DNA from: Bacillota bacterium
GTDB lineage: Bacteria > Bacillota > Clostridia > Christensenellales > UMGS416
Direction of reading: 5' to 3'
Assembly (NCBI GenBank): GCA_023410875.1
Contig: JAEYPH010000113.1
Span: 1-18,155, forward strand
Length of the DNA stretch: 18,155 nucleotides
Shown here: piece by piece, positions 15,898 to 18,155 of the stretch
How positions within the stretch are numbered: the first letter of the stretch is position 1
Layout of the letters: each line of letters starts with the position of its first letter
Made by a program: the position numbers and the translations under genes
The notes under the pieces: generated by a model
Database searches by the model: none
What the model saw: the letters and a program-made list of their open reading frames with translations, nothing else
Told to the model about the DNA's origin: nothing

Positions 15898-17058
15898 TTA
15901 CTTGTAGGGGTCGGCAGCGTCGCGCAGACCGTCGCCCGCAAAATTGAACATCAGCACGGTGACGACGATAAACGCGGCCGGCCACAGCAGCCACGGGTGA
16001 TGCGCCAGCGTCTCGATGGTTTGCGCATCCTGGAGCAGAACACCCCAGCTGACAACCGGCGGCTGCAGGCCCAAGCCCAGAAAGCTGAGCGCCGTTTCGC
16101 CCAAAATCATGGCGGGGACAGTGCCGGTAACCGACACGATGATGTAGCTGGCAAAAGACGGCACCAAGTGCCTGCCCACCACGCGGGCATGGCTGGCGCC
16201 GGAAAGCCGGGCCGCCATAACGAAATCTTCCTCGCGCAGCGAGAGTATTTTGCCTCTGACAACGCGGGCCAGGCCGGTCCAGCCGATCAGCGACATGATG
16301 ATGGACATCATCAGGTACATCTGCAGCGGCTGCATGTCTCGCGGCAGGGTGGCCGCCAAGGCCATCCACAGCGGAATCTGCGGGACACACATGAGCATAT
16401 CGATCGTGCGCTGCACCACAGTGTCGGTGATGCCGCCCAGGTAGCCCGACAGGCCGCCCAGAGCCAGACCAACCAGGAACGTAAAGAAGATGGAAACCAG
16501 GCAGAAGGACAGGGAGATACGCCCTCCATAAAGGATGCGGGAGAACAGATCGCGGCCCAACTGGTCGGTGCCCATGAGAAAGAACGGGTCTCCGGGTTCT
16601 ACGGGACCCAAGAACCGGATGCTTGCCGGGAACAAATTCCAGAATTTGTAGTCGCTGCCCTTGGCGAAAAAGCGCAGCGGGATTTTTTTGCTCGTATCCT
16701 CTGTAAAGGTCTTCTTGAAGGTATACGAGTCCATCGCTTCCTTAAGGTCGTACACGAAGGGGAAGTTCCACTTGCCTTCGGCGTCGATGATGTGGATCCT
16801 GGTCGGCGGTGCGTTCTTGTATTGGCTGTACCGCTCCAAGGGGACCGAGGGGCTGAAGAACTCGCAGAAGATTGCCAGCGTGTACATGATGATGATGATG
16901 GGAACGGCGACCATCGCCAGCTTGTGCTTTTTGAATTTCCACCACATGAGCTTCCATTGGGAAGCCACTTCATAGGTGCTGTCCTGCTTTTCTTTCTCCG
17001 GCATCACCGGAGCCTGAGGGGCAGTCGGCGCCACAGGGTTATTCATTGTTTCACTCAC
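15898..17058 (-). CDS. Opp/Dpp-type ABC transporter permease (OppC-like, long form)
   Basis: This 386-aa permease is longer than a typical OppC (about 300 aa). After a 46-residue Pro-rich cytoplasmic N-terminus and the first helix (47-69), an extracytoplasmic stretch of about 90 residues (70-160, with APPTRIHIIDAEGKWNFPFVY and IPLRFFAKGSDYKFW) precedes MGTDQLGRDLFSR and the usual five-helix core. The coupling loop is REEDFVMAARLSGASHARVVGRH (about 275-297), and the end, GDGLRDAADPY, is classic. From memory, this long form occurs in Thermotogales and Firmicutes systems annotated for oligosaccharides. The GTG start overlaps the oppB stop (GTGA) and has GGAGG nine bases upstream; an ATG at 17046 is the alternative. 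Confidence 0.92.
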   Translation of the reverse strand: MSETMNNPVAPTAPQAPVMPEKEKQDSTYEVASQWKLMWWKFKKHKLAMVAVPIIIIMYTLAIFCEFFSPSVPLERYSQYKNAPPTRIHIIDAEGKWNFPFVYDLKEAMDSYTFKKTFTEDTSKKIPLRFFAKGSDYKFWNLFPASIRFLGPVEPGDPFFLMGTDQLGRDLFSRILYGGRISLSFCLVSIFFTFLVGLALGGLSGYLGGITDTVVQRTIDMLMCVPQIPLWMALAATLPRDMQPLQMYLMMSIIMSLIGWTGLARVVRGKILSLREEDFVMAARLSGASHARVVGRHLVPSFASYIIVSVTGTVPAMILGETALSFLGLGLQPPVVSWGVLLQDAQTIETLAHHPWLLWPAAFIVVTVLMFNFAGDGLRDAADPYK

Positions 17059-18056
17059 TCCGAGATCCCTCCAAACTTAATGCGCGGATCGGCTGCAGCC
17101 AACAGAATATCCGAGATCAGGGTGCCGATCATGGTCAGTACGCTGACGATCAGCAAAAAGCTGGCTGCCAGATACATGTCCTGCGACATCAGCGCGCGTT
17201 TTACCATCGGGCCCATGGTGGGCATGTTCAGCACGATGGAGACGATCATTTCGCCGGAAATGAGCCCGGGCAGCACCCAACCGATCGTGGAAATCATCGG
17301 GTTGATGGCGATGCGGATGGGATACTTGAACAGTACCTTGCGCTCTTCGAGGCCCTTTGCCCGGGCGGTGATGACGTATTGCTTTTGCAGCTCATCCAGC
17401 ATCATCGCGCGCATTTGGCGTATCATGCCCGCTGTTTGCGTGATGCCGATCACAAAGACGACCAGCCCCATACGGGGCAGCATGTCAATAAATTTGGCCA
17501 TCGACCAGGGGGCATCCACAAATTCGGGTGAGAACAGGCCGGAGAGCGAAACGCCCGTATGCGTGAAGATAAAGTAGATCGCGGCCAGCGCAATCAGGAA
17601 GCCCGGAACCGCCAGCCCGACAAACCCAATGAAAATAAACACATAGTCAAAGAAGGAATACTGATGGGTGGCGGAATAGATACCGATCGGTATCGAAACC
17701 AACCATACGAAGACCAACGTCAAAAGAGATATCAGTATGGTCGTGCCGATGCGGGACGCAAGGATATCGGAAACCGGCCGGTCATATACGAATGATCGCC
17801 CAAAATCCCCCTTGGTCACGATGTTGGTAATCCACCGGAAGTATTGGATATGCACGGGCTTATCCAGCGCGTACTGCTGTGTCAGGTTGATGATGGTGGA
17901 CTGACTGACCGTGTTGCCGGCCAGTTCCAATTGCTGAATATAGGTGGTGAGGTAGTCCCCCGGCGGCAATTGTATTATGCCGAATATCACGATGCTGATG
18001 GCGACCAGTAGGGGGATCAGCTGAAGCAAGCGCCTCAGGGCAAATTTTACGATCAC
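17055..18056 (-). CDS. Opp/Dpp-type ABC transporter permease (OppB-like)
   Basis: This 333-aa permease has a first membrane helix at about 9-29, then LPPGDYLTTYIQ, an extracytoplasmic segment with DKPVHIQYFRWITNIVTKGDFGRSF (typical of OppB/DppB), and five further helices with the coupling loop YVITARAKGLEERKVLFKYPIR. It ends in LAAADPRIKFGG. It pairs with the OppC-like subunit to form the channel. The GTG start at 18056 is supported by AAAGGAGG ten bases upstream. It is the first gene of the operon inside the window; a substrate-binding protein would be expected upstream, beyond 18155. Confidence 0.94.
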   Translation of the reverse strand: MIVKFALRRLLQLIPLLVAISIVIFGIIQLPPGDYLTTYIQQLELAGNTVSQSTIINLTQQYALDKPVHIQYFRWITNIVTKGDFGRSFVYDRPVSDILASRIGTTILISLLTLVFVWLVSIPIGIYSATHQYSFFDYVFIFIGFVGLAVPGFLIALAAIYFIFTHTGVSLSGLFSPEFVDAPWSMAKFIDMLPRMGLVVFVIGITQTAGMIRQMRAMMLDELQKQYVITARAKGLEERKVLFKYPIRIAINPMISTIGWVLPGLISGEMIVSIVLNMPTMGPMVKRALMSQDMYLAASFLLIVSVLTMIGTLISDILLAAADPRIKFGGISE

Positions 18057-18155
18057 TGGGGGAACGCCTCCTTTGATTTCACATTAAACCTGTAAAGGGG
18101 CACGCTCTTTTTGATTGCTCCGTGGTTTGCGAATTTGGGGCACAAGGCGCGATAT
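18057..18155. other. Region upstream of the opp operon, no gene seen
   Basis: This 99-bp stretch holds the oppB ribosome binding site (about 18067-18074) and a GTGCCCC direct repeat. I see no complete gene and no convincing promoter or terminator, which fits oppB being internal to a longer transcript. Confidence 0.4.

Noticed and set aside
16885..16902. ATG/GAT triplet run in oppC
   Set aside because: It encodes a run of isoleucines in the first membrane helix; too short to be a meaningful microsatellite.
1..18155. CRISPR arrays, tRNA or rRNA genes
   Set aside because: No regularly spaced repeats and no tRNA- or rRNA-like sequences were recognised on reading.

Overview
This window looks like a chromosomal segment of a GC-rich Firmicute, probably a Clostridia-type or Paenibacillus-like carbohydrate user. 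The reasons are strong AGGAGG-type ribosome binding sites, occasional TTG and GTG starts, a GH52 beta-xylosidase, a YesM/YesN-type two-component pair and an Opp/Dpp-type ABC operon. I cannot name the genus. Most of the window is visibly GC-rich. One block (about 5940-7880) is clearly more AT-rich.

Left part (1-4398, mostly + strand): the window opens inside the end of an ISL3-like insertion sequence (about 1-126), whose transposase N-terminus runs off the left edge on the minus strand. Next come a promoter and a WYL-domain (YafY-type) regulator, an unusual DUF3795-GNAT fusion, and an intracellular GH52 beta-xylosidase behind a near-consensus promoter.

Middle (4585-9486, all minus strand): a membrane-anchored PstS-like binding protein with three N-terminal transmembrane helices; a complete but atypical histidyl-tRNA synthetase in AT-rich DNA with its own promoter; and a 640-aa modular protein whose last ~90 residues look like a papain-fold (Cys-His-Asp) toxin or deamidase tip. 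The base composition drops at the start of that tip and stays low through the synthetase, which suggests that both arrived or were exchanged as foreign DNA. No obvious immunity gene follows.

Right part (9638-18056): a YesM-type sensor kinase and a YesN/AraC-type response regulator (+ strand) end at a 14-bp perfect hairpin. They face, tail to tail, a minus-strand operon of oppB-oppC-oppD-oppF followed by two small, translationally coupled membrane proteins of unknown function. The OppC has a long extracytoplasmic insert of the sort I associate with oligosaccharide rather than peptide Opp systems. Together with the cytoplasmic GH52 xylosidase and the YesMN pair, this suggests, by inference, a system that senses plant-derived (perhaps xylan) oligosaccharides outside the cell, imports them and cleaves them inside. 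The operon's substrate-binding protein is not in the window and is probably just beyond position 18155.
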